DNA from: Azolla caroliniana
Taxonomy: Eukaryota; Polypodiophyta
Direction of reading: 5' to 3'
DNA: 64,000 nt
Assembly (NCBI GenBank): GCA_043228905.1
Contig: JBHGNT010000011.1
Span: 8,308,001 to 8,372,000 of the forward strand
Shown: in pieces, positions 34,464-43,709 of the stretch
How the letters are laid out: each line of letters begins with the position of its first letter
How positions within the stretch are numbered: the stretch's first letter is position 1
Translations under genes and position numbers: made by a program
The notes under the pieces: generated by a model
What the model saw: the letters and a program-made list of their open reading frames with translations, nothing else
The model's database searches: none
What the model was told of the DNA's origin: nothing

Positions 34464-36939
34464 ATGATTGAAGACTCACCATTCTCGATTGAAGAATATT
34501 GTTTGTCATCAGACTCGTCGTTTTCTACCGAAGAGTATTGTCTGTGGACAGACTCACCATTTTCTATCAAAGAATATTTTCTGTTGACAGACTCACCCAT
34601 TTCTATCGAACAGTCTTGTTTGAGCTCATCTTCACCTAAAACACATGTGAATAATGACACATGTGAAGAGTTCTCTATTGAAGAATATGATATTAATAAA
34701 GATACGGAGAATGGAGGTAGTGCCAATGAAACATCAAAGATCATGGGCGATGGTGACAACAAAGAATTGGATTGTAACAAGGTTACCCCAACTTCTATGT
34801 AGGAAGAGAAATCTGGAAGCCCTATGCATATTAGAAGAATCCCAGGTAGAATTCTTTTGGCTAGATTTAACTTGGTGACATCGGATAAGCAGATTGGATT
34901 TGATGTCAAATAAATATGTTGTGCCCGTGGTTGTATGTCTATGATTGGAATATCAAAGTTGCGAGAATTAAGGCGATAGTATTTTTCGATGACTGGTGAT
35001 GAGCAAGACACTTAGCTCGGGTCACATATGCAACTAGTGTCTGACAAATGTATGGGGATGAAAGTATAATTCAAGTATTATATCTTCCATGCGCAACAGA
35101 TCTGTAGAGTTGCCTTCAAAATTGTGTTATGTGTTAGTAATATGCAGCTACATAGAGTACAATAACGTCTACTTAACGGGGATCAGATGCTCAATTGTAA
35201 AGAGGTTCCAAGTATGAAAGGTGCTATTGGAAGACATGCTATTGGTTGGATGAAAAGTTACTTTCAGTTAAATTGTGAATTAATGTCCACTACAAGTAGG
35301 ATGCACCTCTCTGATAATTACACACATCAGCAAGTTTATGATGACTATCGATCAGATATGGTGGGCTCAAGTAATAAATCTCTCACATATAGCCAATTCA
35401 CAAGATTATGGAGATCTCGGTTTTCAAATGTTATCATTCCGTGTAAAGTACGCATGGGGTATTGCTTCGTTTGTACAAATCTTAAAAGTTTGGCTAAAGG
35501 TGCAAAAACATCAACGGAAAAGGATATGAGTAAGAAGTTACTACAGGAGCATCGTGAGTTTTGATGTCTTGGGGCCAACTGTTCCCCCTGTTCTATACAT
35601 TCAATTGGACAATATTGCTAGAGAGAACAAAAGTTCAACTTTGTTTGGCTATCTAAGTATTTTGGTCAACCAAGGATTGTTTAGAAAAGTGAAAGTCAAT
35701 TTTCTTTTGGTTGGCCACACAGATGATCATATGGAGCAAATGCACATTCTCCACACAGTTGTCTCGGCATGATGCTTTCACATTACCAAAACTATTTGAC
35801 GTCATTTGTGATGCATATACACCACGCCCAAAAGTGTTACACTTGAAGGAGGTATATGACTTTAAGAGATATATATTAGATGGGGGTGTTGGGAATTTTA
35901 AAGTACTCACCCAGTTAAACAATATAAGCTTCAATCACATTTTTATGATAAAGTGGTTCTATGCTTTTGTATGCTAAACAATATTAATCTTCTACAACAT
36001 GGAAACCTAAAGCTGGTTGCTAGTTATTACTTTGTATACCGAGTACAATTGTTCATGGAGCTAAACAAATGCCAATTGAGAAGAAAGGACCGTTACATAG
36101 TGACTTGGTATTGGAACAAAAACAATTATGGCTCCAAGCCTTAAAATAGAAAAGAAAGTATATTGTGGCTGCAAAGAAATATGCCGCACAACAAGACACG
36201 TCATGGTGGGATGTATTTTTTAGTGATCAGAAAGGAATTATAGACAATTGTGTATTTGGTGATAATTGGAATTTGGAAACGCCATTAACATGGTCGCTAC
36301 AACATGATCGTGTAAATAAAACTCTGGAGCAACCATCAAATGCGATTAATGATAGTTTGGTCCATCCACAACAAAGAGACATTTATGTGGGGCCAAGGAT
36401 GACCAAAGATGCTGAAGCTAGATGGCAAGGCAATTTACAAGAGCTTGCGGCAGGGATGTTGATTGCAACGCCTGCTGATGGCCACCAATTTTGGGTTGGT
36501 AAAATTCTAGAAGTGATAATGCATGAAATAGAAAACATGATCAAGTCTATAAAAGCTCATTGGTACAAAACTGGAAGTGCAAACTTTTACGGGTAAGTAT
36601 ACATTGGAGATGATTGAATGCCCAATGATAAAGGGAGGTAGGAAGAGGAAGCAAAACATTCGTAACACCTTGACCCTCGATATCTTTGATGTGGATATCA
36701 TCGTGTATGACTTCATACCTACAAAAGCCGGACGATTAAGGAAGTCAACAATAGATATAATAAAAGAAAAATTACCAAGTCTACAAGGTGGCTCGAGTCG
36801 AAGGCATACGAAATCTCCTACATATAATCTAGAGTCAAACTATTTCGTTTATGACCAAGATAATGCATTGATTGGTACATCTGAGGATGACGAGGAGGAA
36901 TCGTCATTGTATATTAGTTATAGTAGTGATTCTCCGTAA
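34464..36939 (+). pseudogene. DUF7869-like gene, copy B
   Basis: The ATG at 34464 follows the conserved TATA-like box. Four 13-residue repeats open the protein (34473-34628). A TAG near 34800 and several frame changes follow. Recognisable blocks are IGRHAIGWMKSYFQ (from 35220), YSQFTRLWRSRFSNV (missing in copy A), IQLDNIARENKSSTLFGYL with the DN..R.NK core, FLLVGHTDDHMEQ, LPKLFDVICDAYTPRPK, FWVGKILEVIMHE and the acidic tail ending at TAA 36937-36939. About 280 bases between LLQEHRE and the QLDN block are deleted. It is the best-preserved C-terminus of the three copies. Confidence 0.65.
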
Positions 36940-37489
36940 AGGAGTGATCATGAATGTATTTTTGGCTATTAAGTGTAACTACATTCCGCTTGTAACAAAT
37001 CGAGTAATATAAAAGCTTGTGTTTGGAATTCTTATGATTTCTAAAAAATCGTTTCTTATAAAATAACATTGGTTGTAAAGTTTGTGATATAAATTCAGAA
37101 TGTAACTTTTTGAAATTCCTCTTTATTTATTTATTTATAAATCACGAAAATAGTGGATTTTTAACCTTTTTCATAGTTTATTTGAACACGTATCATACTG
37201 GTATCAATGTGTTTTGTAAAATCATTGAAAAAGTACTAAAATCAATCAAAATATCCTTATCCTTCCCTTTATGCGCGATCCTTCCACTTGTGAATGCGAA
37301 CATGTTTTTACTCAAGTGAACCATGTACAAGTTAAAATAGTTTGCATAATTTTAAGAAAAAGCACTATCATGAAGTCATCAATCTTGAACATACTCTTAA
37401 AATTACACTGTCGATAAGTTACTCAAAACAAGCATTTTAATTTTTCATTGATTAATCTGTCATCAAATTACATATTTATAACGTCCCAT
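36940..37489. other. non-coding region between convergent genes in copy B
   Basis: This is the counterpart of 18560-19194 in copy A with the same conserved module at about 37190-37310. Nothing else is seen. Confidence 0.5.
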
Positions 37490-38478
37490 TGCCAATGTCT
37501 TCAGATCCCCTATAAACAACTAAGCTCTTGCTAGTCAATGGAACTTCTCTATATATATGATTTGCATACCGAGCTAAGTACAGAGTCCACAACCATTTAG
37601 TTAGTTGGCAACTCAATGTTTTCACCAAGTAGTGTTCAGGCATTTCACTAGGTAGAATGAGACAGCATCTATGAATGTTGAAGTAATGTTGGAAATGTTC
37701 TGTATCCAGAATCAATGTATTGTTGGCATTATAATCTGGCCATTGAGTGGCCTAAAAATTAGAAAGTCCTTGGAATATTGCAACATCCTTCTGCTCACAA
37801 TTTTCTAGTGTCCACTGACCCTTGAAATGGTGTCACCACTTCGGGAAGAATCTTTGTACACACTTCAACACATTTGTATGTCATTTCACTCGAAATAAAC
37901 AAACCAAAGTATTGCAGAACCCACTCTAGAAATTGCTTTGTGTCCCTCCTTGGTGTCATATATCACACACTCATCAGGAGTTTATCCAGCTCCAAGATCA
38001 AGGCTCTTCTTTCGACTTCTAATGATTTAGGTTTCCATTCCTGTAACTAAGCCTCAATTACACCAATTACTAGTAGCACATGATCAATTTCGATCAACTG
38101 AGGTTTTGTCGGCAAAATTGGTGTCCTTTTCCTCTTCAAACCCCTGATCGAGTGTGTTGGGCCTAGCTTCACATTCTGGTGCTCTTGTATTGTCGACTTA
38201 GTCATTAGCTCGGTGCATGTAGATACTGATCTGGTGGATATCAGCCCACTGGTATCACATGCTGCATCTACCTGCAATATTAGATCATCTGTGCAACATG
38301 CTTGATCAACTTGCGTAACCAGATCATTTGTGTTAGTTGGTACATCTACTTTCAAGATGTGGCCCTCTAAACACGCAGCAACATCAACAGTTTCCATACT
38401 ACCATCGGCCTTAGGAGCAATAGATTCAAACCCTTTAGACTCTGCATCATCAGGAAACACCAACATATTCACACTCAA
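37490..38478 (-). pseudogene. FCP1-like gene, copy B
   Basis: On the minus strand the first frame (38478-38047) gives an N-terminal region of 143 residues, low in recognisable motifs, ending RKRTPILPTKPQLIEIDHVLLVIG. The following DNA, with stops and frameshifts, aligns with the FCP1-like block of copy A (TPRRDTKQFLEWV, QYFGLFI, LDTEHFQHYFN, LVKTLSCQLTKWLW). The expected DxDGT catalytic motif is not visible where it should be (the segment reads LLVIGVIEA), so no phosphatase activity can be assumed. Confidence 0.45.
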
Positions 38479-38709
38479 AAGTAACTAATAGTCTCATAAA
38501 ACAACATAATGAACATGAAATATTTTCCATCATAGAACAACATGAACTTAATTATCTTCGAGAAACATCATAGAGTTCCATTACATAATGTAGATCAAGC
38601 AACAACCAATCTGAGGTTTTACTTGTTCAAATAGATCATAGTAAAACTTCATAAAACCCTGGGAAAATTGCTAACAATCATATCCCACTAATAACTATTT
38701 CACTCCAAT

Positions 38710-39144
38710 TCAAGAGCCCCTTGACCGAGTACCTAGTCTTGTCCCCGATCGTGACCCCTTCTTCAACCTTTTTCTAGTCGGTTGGCCATTTAGCCTTGCT
38801 TCTTTGACCCATTGCGCAAATGTGTCCTCCTCTGACAACCTTTCCATCACCTCCGCAACGGCTTGCACGTCAGCCGCGTCTTGTGCTAGCTTTTCCAGTA
38901 CAGTGGGATCTGTTTGGATATTATCAATAGTTGGGCTCGGTGGGGTGGAATCAAGGTTTTGTAATTCGAAGAAATGTTGCATCAAGTGTTCAAAAACACT
39001 ATTGTTCTGAACCTCAGATTTACATGTTGTTTCCAATATTTCATGGCGTTTCACATCGTTGCCTAATTCAATACCATATTTCAAAAGAATAGGGAGGAGT
39101 TGATCTGAAGGACATGTGATAGTAGGACTCTTACTTTCAACCAT
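38710..39144 (-). CDS. hypothetical protein, 144 residues
   Basis: The open minus frame has ATG at 39144. It is mostly helical and acidic in the middle, with a Lys/Arg-rich C-terminus (RKRLKKGSRSG) that could be a nuclear localisation signal. No family is recognised. It lies between the palindromic minisatellite and the FCP1-like frame on the same strand, so it may be an exon of a larger gene. Coding status is uncertain. Confidence 0.4.
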   Translation of the reverse strand: MVESKSPTITCPSDQLLPILLKYGIELGNDVKRHEILETTCKSEVQNNSVFEHLMQHFFELQNLDSTPPSPTIDNIQTDPTVLEKLAQDAADVQAVAEVMERLSEEDTFAQWVKEARLNGQPTRKRLKKGSRSGTRLGTRSRGS

Positions 39145-39236
39145 GTTGGCACTATCTCCTCATCGGTTGCAACGTCATCAACACTGGACACCTCATGCGC
39201 ACTCCTTAATTCACAAGATTCTACAACAACATGGTC

Positions 39237-40330
39237 GCTAATTAGCGACTCAACTCCATCTTAGCTAACCAACTATTCTTCTAGACTATGACAGTAGCTA
39301 ATTAGCTAGTCGGCTAAAGTATGGTAGTAGCTAATTAGCTACAACTTAGCTAATTCGCTACACTTTGTAAATATGGTAGCAACTAATTAGCTACACTACT
39401 AAACTATGGTAGTACCTAATTAGCTACTCAGCTAAAGTATGGTACTAGCTAATTAGCCACTATAACTAAAGTATGGTAGTAGCTAACTAGCTCCCACTTA
39501 GCTAATTAGCTAGTCGGCTAAAGTATGGTAGTAGCTAATTAGCTACAACTTAGCTAATTCGCTACACTTTGTCAATATGGTAGCAACTAATTAGCTACAC
39601 TACTAAAGTATGGTGGTACGTAATTAGCTACTCAGCTAAACTATGGTACTAGCTAATTAGCCACTATAACCAAAGTATGGTAGTAGCTAACTAGCTACTA
39701 ATTAGCTAATTAGCTATTGTACGAAACTATGGTAGTAGCTAATTAGCTACCACTAAGCTAGTTAGCTAAAGTATGGTAGTAGCTAATTAGGTACTGTACT
39801 AAACTATGGTAATAGCTAATTAGCTACCACTTAGCTAATTAGGTACTTTACTAAACTATGGTAGTAACAAATCAACTACAACTTAGCTAATTAGCTACTT
39901 AGCTAAAGTATGGTAGTAGCTAATTAGTTACCACTTAGCTAATTAGCTACTCAACTAAAGTATGGTAGTAGCTAATTAGCTACCACTTAGTTAATTAGCT
40001 ACTGTACTAAACTATGGTAGTAGCTAATTAGCTATTGAGCTAAAGTATTGTAGTAGCTAATTAGCTACCACTTTGGTAATTACTTACTCAACTAAACTGT
40101 GGTAGTAGATAATTAGCTATTATATTCAACTATGGTAGTAGCTAATTAGCTACCACTTAGCTACTTAGTTACTCACCTAAAGTATGGTAGTAGCTAATTA
40201 GCTACCACTTAGCTAATTAACTACATGTTAGGTAATTGTCTACTACACTACAACCAGAACAGCTAAATAGTTTCCATACTATATACGGGTTACCTAATTA
40301 GCAAATATGTAACTAATTAGTTACACTATA
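39237..40330. repeat. 1.1-kb minisatellite built on a 16-bp palindrome
   Basis: More than twenty copies of GTAGCTAATTAGCTAC or close variants, separated by ACTATGGTA or CTTAGCTAATTA-type links, form irregular 50-60 base units. The core is its own reverse complement. A stray copy, TAGCTAATTAGCTA, lies at about 42540. No ORF crosses the array. It may be an expanded intron or intergenic repeat. Confidence 0.9.
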
Positions 40331-40690
40331 ATCACAAGTAGCAATTTTACTTGTTAGTTTTTTCCAGTCATCTGGGAGAGTTGTATTGCAATCCCCCAAA
40401 CAAAATGTAGCAATACGATAGGCATATATGAAACAAATGAAATGGTATGTGTGTTGGCATGGTTGTAGGTGAACCAACAGAGTAGCAGATTTGTCCTCTA
40501 CACGTAATCCGCAAACGATGCAACGTGTTTGAACAATCAATGTATCGTTTCTTGGTTCTCCTTCATTTGGTAAGGAAGTAAGAATGTTCCGGTCCAATTC
40601 TTGTCTACTCCTTACCTTTCCCTCTGCAAAATGTAGCTGCTTCTTAAGGCAACTAACTACTTGTTCTTGACGGAAGTATTGTTCCTTCAA
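40313..40690 (-). CDS. RING-like zinc-binding protein fragment
   Basis: The minus frame encodes 125 residues with a C-X2-C-X17-C-X-H-X2-H-X2-C-X10-C-X3-C pattern (residues 57-101), which resembles a RING finger. The N-terminal 50 residues look helical (LKKQLHFAEGKVRSRQELD). RING domains usually act as E3 ubiquitin ligases, but partner and role are unknown here. The ORF may be the last exon of the gene whose earlier parts lie at 41665-40716. The end overlaps the minisatellite edge. Confidence 0.45.
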   Translation of the reverse strand: MKEQYFRQEQVVSCLKKQLHFAEGKVRSRQELDRNILTSLPNEGEPRNDTLIVQTRCIVCGLRVEDKSATLLVHLQPCQHTYHFICFIYAYRIATFCLGDCNTTLPDDWKKLTSKIATCDYSVTN

Positions 40691-40715
40691 CGCAACCGAG
40701 AAATTTACCGATTAC

Positions 40716-40928
40716 TTATTCCTTAATGAGGAAGATACAACAACAAGAAACAAGAATCTTTAGCTTGTCCAAATTGTAATCAGCGACAATATTTACACCT
40801 AGGAGTTCCAGGTTCATTGAAAGAACGTGGATCTCTGTTTGCAGTTGAATTTTCCGTTGGGGATCCAATGACCCCTCAATTTCAAGCTCATGTTGAGCAA
40901 CTTGTTCCAGATAATGCCTCACTAGCAC
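40716..40928 (-). CDS. possible exon, helical protein segment
   Basis: The 70-codon minus frame contains RHYLEQVAQHELEIEGSLDPQRKIQLQTEI-type helical sequence (quoted here only as blocks EQVAQHELEIEG and DPQRKIQLQTEI). It is preceded by AG at about 40922 and lies between the exon ending at 40984 and the RING-like frame, so it could be an internal exon. No family is recognised. Confidence 0.35.
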   Translation of the reverse strand: MLVRHYLEQVAQHELEIEGSLDPQRKIQLQTEIHVLSMNLELLGVNIVADYNLDKLKILVSCCCIFLIKE

Positions 40929-40983
40929 ATTTTCATGTACAAGTTATTTATAACATATTACATACTAGCAAAAGAATGGGTAC

Positions 40984-41665
40984 CTGAAACTTATTTCTGA
41001 TTGTTCTAACTGCCAAAGTGACTTTGCTCTCCATCGCAGCAGCCAATGTTGCTTTCTCTAAATCAGTCTTAGAAAACTCGAATGTCTCACAGGCTTCATG
41101 GACATTTTTTAGCATATAGCTAATGAATGTCTCACCTGTATCATCGACATTGGCTTTCATTGTGTGTCGGTGTGACGTATACTTGCGGGTTTGTTGGGAG
41201 TCGGCAGTTGCATCATCAACTGCCATGCTCCAAAATCTTGCCATTTTTTGTTGAAAGCTCCCCATCTTCCGGCATCTTTCTACCGATGCCTCAATATAAT
41301 TTGCCCAAGCTACCCTATACATTTCAGGGTCACGAGATTCCTTTGTTGTTTTGCAATACTCGTATGCAAAAACTCTAGCAAATCAAACGGACAACTCGTT
41401 GTTGACCGAGATCTCTTGATGCACTTTCTGGTGTAGTCTCATGCAGTCATCGTATAGGTGCGGTCATACATGCTTGAGCTTGACCTTCCCTTTCACTCTA
41501 GGCACTTTATATATTGACATCCAATCTACATCACTAATCAATCTATATGTTAGAACAACAAGATCAATACCCTCAAGCGACAGACCATATATGTTGTGAA
41601 AGTCCTCCTTTGTATTGCAAAATTTTGCGAAGTTCAACACTATAGGATAGGGAGGAACGAGCCAC
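40984..41665 (-). pseudogene. decayed exon of an unknown minus-strand gene
   Basis: One frame runs through this 682-base segment between an intron-like acceptor (TTTCAG, ends at 41666) and donor (GTACCC, from 40983). Two TGA codons interrupt it, both where Arg would fit. Blocks include LSLEGIDLVVLTYRLISDVDW, given here as GIDLVVLTYRL and ISDVDWMSIY, then EYCKTTKESRDP and WSMAVDDATADSQQT. The long single-frame conservation despite two stops points to recent decay of a real gene. No named family is recognised. Confidence 0.5.
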
Positions 41666-41699
41666 CTGAAATAGAAAATCAGTAACCAGAATAGGTTCA

Positions 41700-42660
41700 A
41701 AAATAGAATTTTTAATGTGAATTTGGTGCAAAATTACAACACTTTGAGACAATAATTTGAAATTTGTAATCTGTCCTTTTCAACATGTATCAGAAATCAA
41801 CCACTTAAAAAACCAGAAACCCTAATCAGAATTTGTCATGAGAATTGGTGCAAAATTGCAACACATTGCGATAGTAATAAGAAATTTGTAATTAGAAATT
41901 TGTAACTAGAAACTTGTAATTTGAAATTTGTAATCAGAAACCCTAAACCACTTAAGGAAAACACAAACCTTAATCATCACTAAAGGCAGAAATCAACCGT
42001 AATAAGAAATTATGTCAATCAGAAACACACCTGCTGCTACACCCCGATCTTCGAGGCATCCTTGTTTGGGACTCCAACGACTTCGCCCTATTCGATTTTT
42101 GGGAAAGATGATAAGGTACCAAAGTTACAGACAGTTATTAGAAAGGAAAAAAAAAGTTTTTTTAATATGTAACTGAACATACTTGGACGAGGATTGAACT
42201 GGTCGTGTGTTGTAGCTTTGAAGGTGCAATGTCGATCTCAGAGTTTTTTGTGCTAGTGCAGGAGCTTCGTCTACATTCGTGCTCAGAGTACTCCATCTGT
42301 TTGGAGTTCGAACTCAAACTCAGGATTATCAAGAATTTGATGACATTCAACTCGACCTTAGATGATGGCACTATTCCCCCAGTTTCACTACATCAGAAAC
42401 CAAAGTTCAAATATTTAAGTATTCTCATAAATTAAATGACATGTATTTAACTAATAAATATAAAATTTCGTAAACCATCCTTATGATTTGCCCAGAAAAA
42501 ACTAGCTGAACAAATAGCTAATTAGTTGTGGCCATTTTAGTAGCTAATTAGCTATAATAGTGTTTCCACTCGCATGCTTTTACCCATAGCGTATTGTTTC
42601 CGCTCGCATGCTTTCACCCATTTGTAAGGAATTATTATCAACTCGAGTTTGCATTAGAGC
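41700..42660. other. AT-rich intergenic or intronic region
   Basis: No convincing gene is present. About 41870-41945 has short repeats of GAAATTTGTAA. Small open frames on both strands near 42162-42435 overlap each other and show no motif. At 42539-42555 there is one more palindromic GTAGCTAATTAGCTAT unit. Confidence 0.5.
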
Positions 42661-43239
42661 GCATGGTGTCATTTCTGTGAGAAAAGAAAGTTGTCACAGT
42701 CAAGAGAGGATGGGTTTCTTTCACAAATGGATCCACAATTTATCGGCAAACTAGGAAACGATGACCTTGATTCTCTTTATAAATGTGTGGTGCTTCTACT
42801 GAACTTCCATAAAGAATGGATATCTTATGTCGCTTTACTTGCCACTTTGTTGGGTACTGTACTAGAGGTGTAGGACAAGCCACGAAAAGTAGGTGACAAA
42901 ATGTTAGGAATGGTGTCGGCTAAGCTTCTGATTTCTAAGGCTATGGTATTGTTGTCTCACGTTCTGTTTCCCAATTTATTGGACTGAACGCAACATGCTT
43001 ATTCTTTGAAAATCATGTACCGAGGTTTGCCCAATCAATGTTTTCAGTGTTTCGGGTTTAGCCATTTTGCCAAACATTGTGAACCTATGTTTATAAATGA
43101 CTCTCATATAGTGGCGTCCTCTATGACTATTGTTCTGTAAAAGGCCTCATTTGAGGGACGGACTACAGTGGGCAATAGGAAACCATCTCTAAATGCTTTA
43201 CCAAATAAAATTCAACAAGTACACCCTAATAACTTTTAG
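42661..43239 (+). pseudogene. CCHC zinc-knuckle protein remnant (LINE/DUF4283-like)
   Basis: A single plus frame is readable from about 42691 to the TAG at 43237-43239, crossing TAG 42871, TGA near 42985 and TAA 43138. It contains a CX2CX4HX4C knuckle, CFQCFGFSHFAKHC (43039-43080), preceded by YRGLPNQ. Plant zinc-knuckle proteins of the DUF4283 type and LINE ORF1 proteins have this LP-x-x-C layout. The lack of a neighbouring LINE RT leaves the origin open. Confidence 0.55.
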
Positions 43240-43290
43240 GAATTCTTTCCCCTTCAGAATATATATAAAGTACTTCAAGTAGATGATGAG

Positions 43291-43705
43291 TGTTACCCGT
43301 TAGGGTTACACAGTGCCTATCCTTGAATCCTTCGGGGTTCGGCTCAAGGTGATTATGGTTCAGGGATAAACACGTTTGTTGTGAGCTCGTAAGTGCTAAC
43401 CTAATCGTGGAGACTGTGGAGATAAGGAGGACGGCTATAACAAACTCCTTACACAATAGCGCACCCCTATGTATGAGACTTGACACAGAAATGAACTCGA
43501 CACGAATAGAGATAAGAATTATGAGAATACAGTAAGTCAGGAAAAATAGAGACCATATTATAGAGATTGAATATAAAATTATCACTAGCTATTACAAGTT
43601 TTCAATGCCCTTTATATAGGGTCATGGTCAATTACGGTCAGCGCGTGAACCGTTACGTGTAATCATAACGTTCGGCTTATACTACGACTACTACTACTCC
43701 CTCAT
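43291..43705 (-). repeat. gypsy-2 3' LTR
   Basis: On the minus strand this non-coding segment follows the accessory ORF. It carries TATATAAAGG (about 43614-43605) at the same relative place as in gypsy-1, and ends in GGGTAACA at 43298-43291. A G-rich tract (GGTGGGGGC) stands just upstream, around 43724-43716, as a likely polypurine primer. The left edge in element sense is approximate. Confidence 0.65.
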
Positions 43706-43709
43706 TATT

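Larger units (their letters stand above)
33866..38181. repeat. segmental copy B (DUF7869-like plus FCP1-like locus)
   Basis: This is the direct-repeat partner of copy A. It lacks the copia element and so shows the empty insertion site. It lacks about 280 bases after CATCGTGAG at 35557 that copy A retains, and keeps segments that copy A lost. Identity by eye is high over most of the length, including AT-rich non-coding parts, so the duplication is not very old. Confidence 0.85.

Noticed and set aside
34457-35011. Long minus-strand ORF over the start of copy B (and the like at 10318-10764)
   Set aside because: Antisense of the 39-bp coding repeats; the plus frame has the TATA-like box and conserved ATG.
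42162-42435. Opposed small ORFs near 42.2-42.4 kb
   Set aside because: Overlap on both strands without motifs, conservation or splice context.
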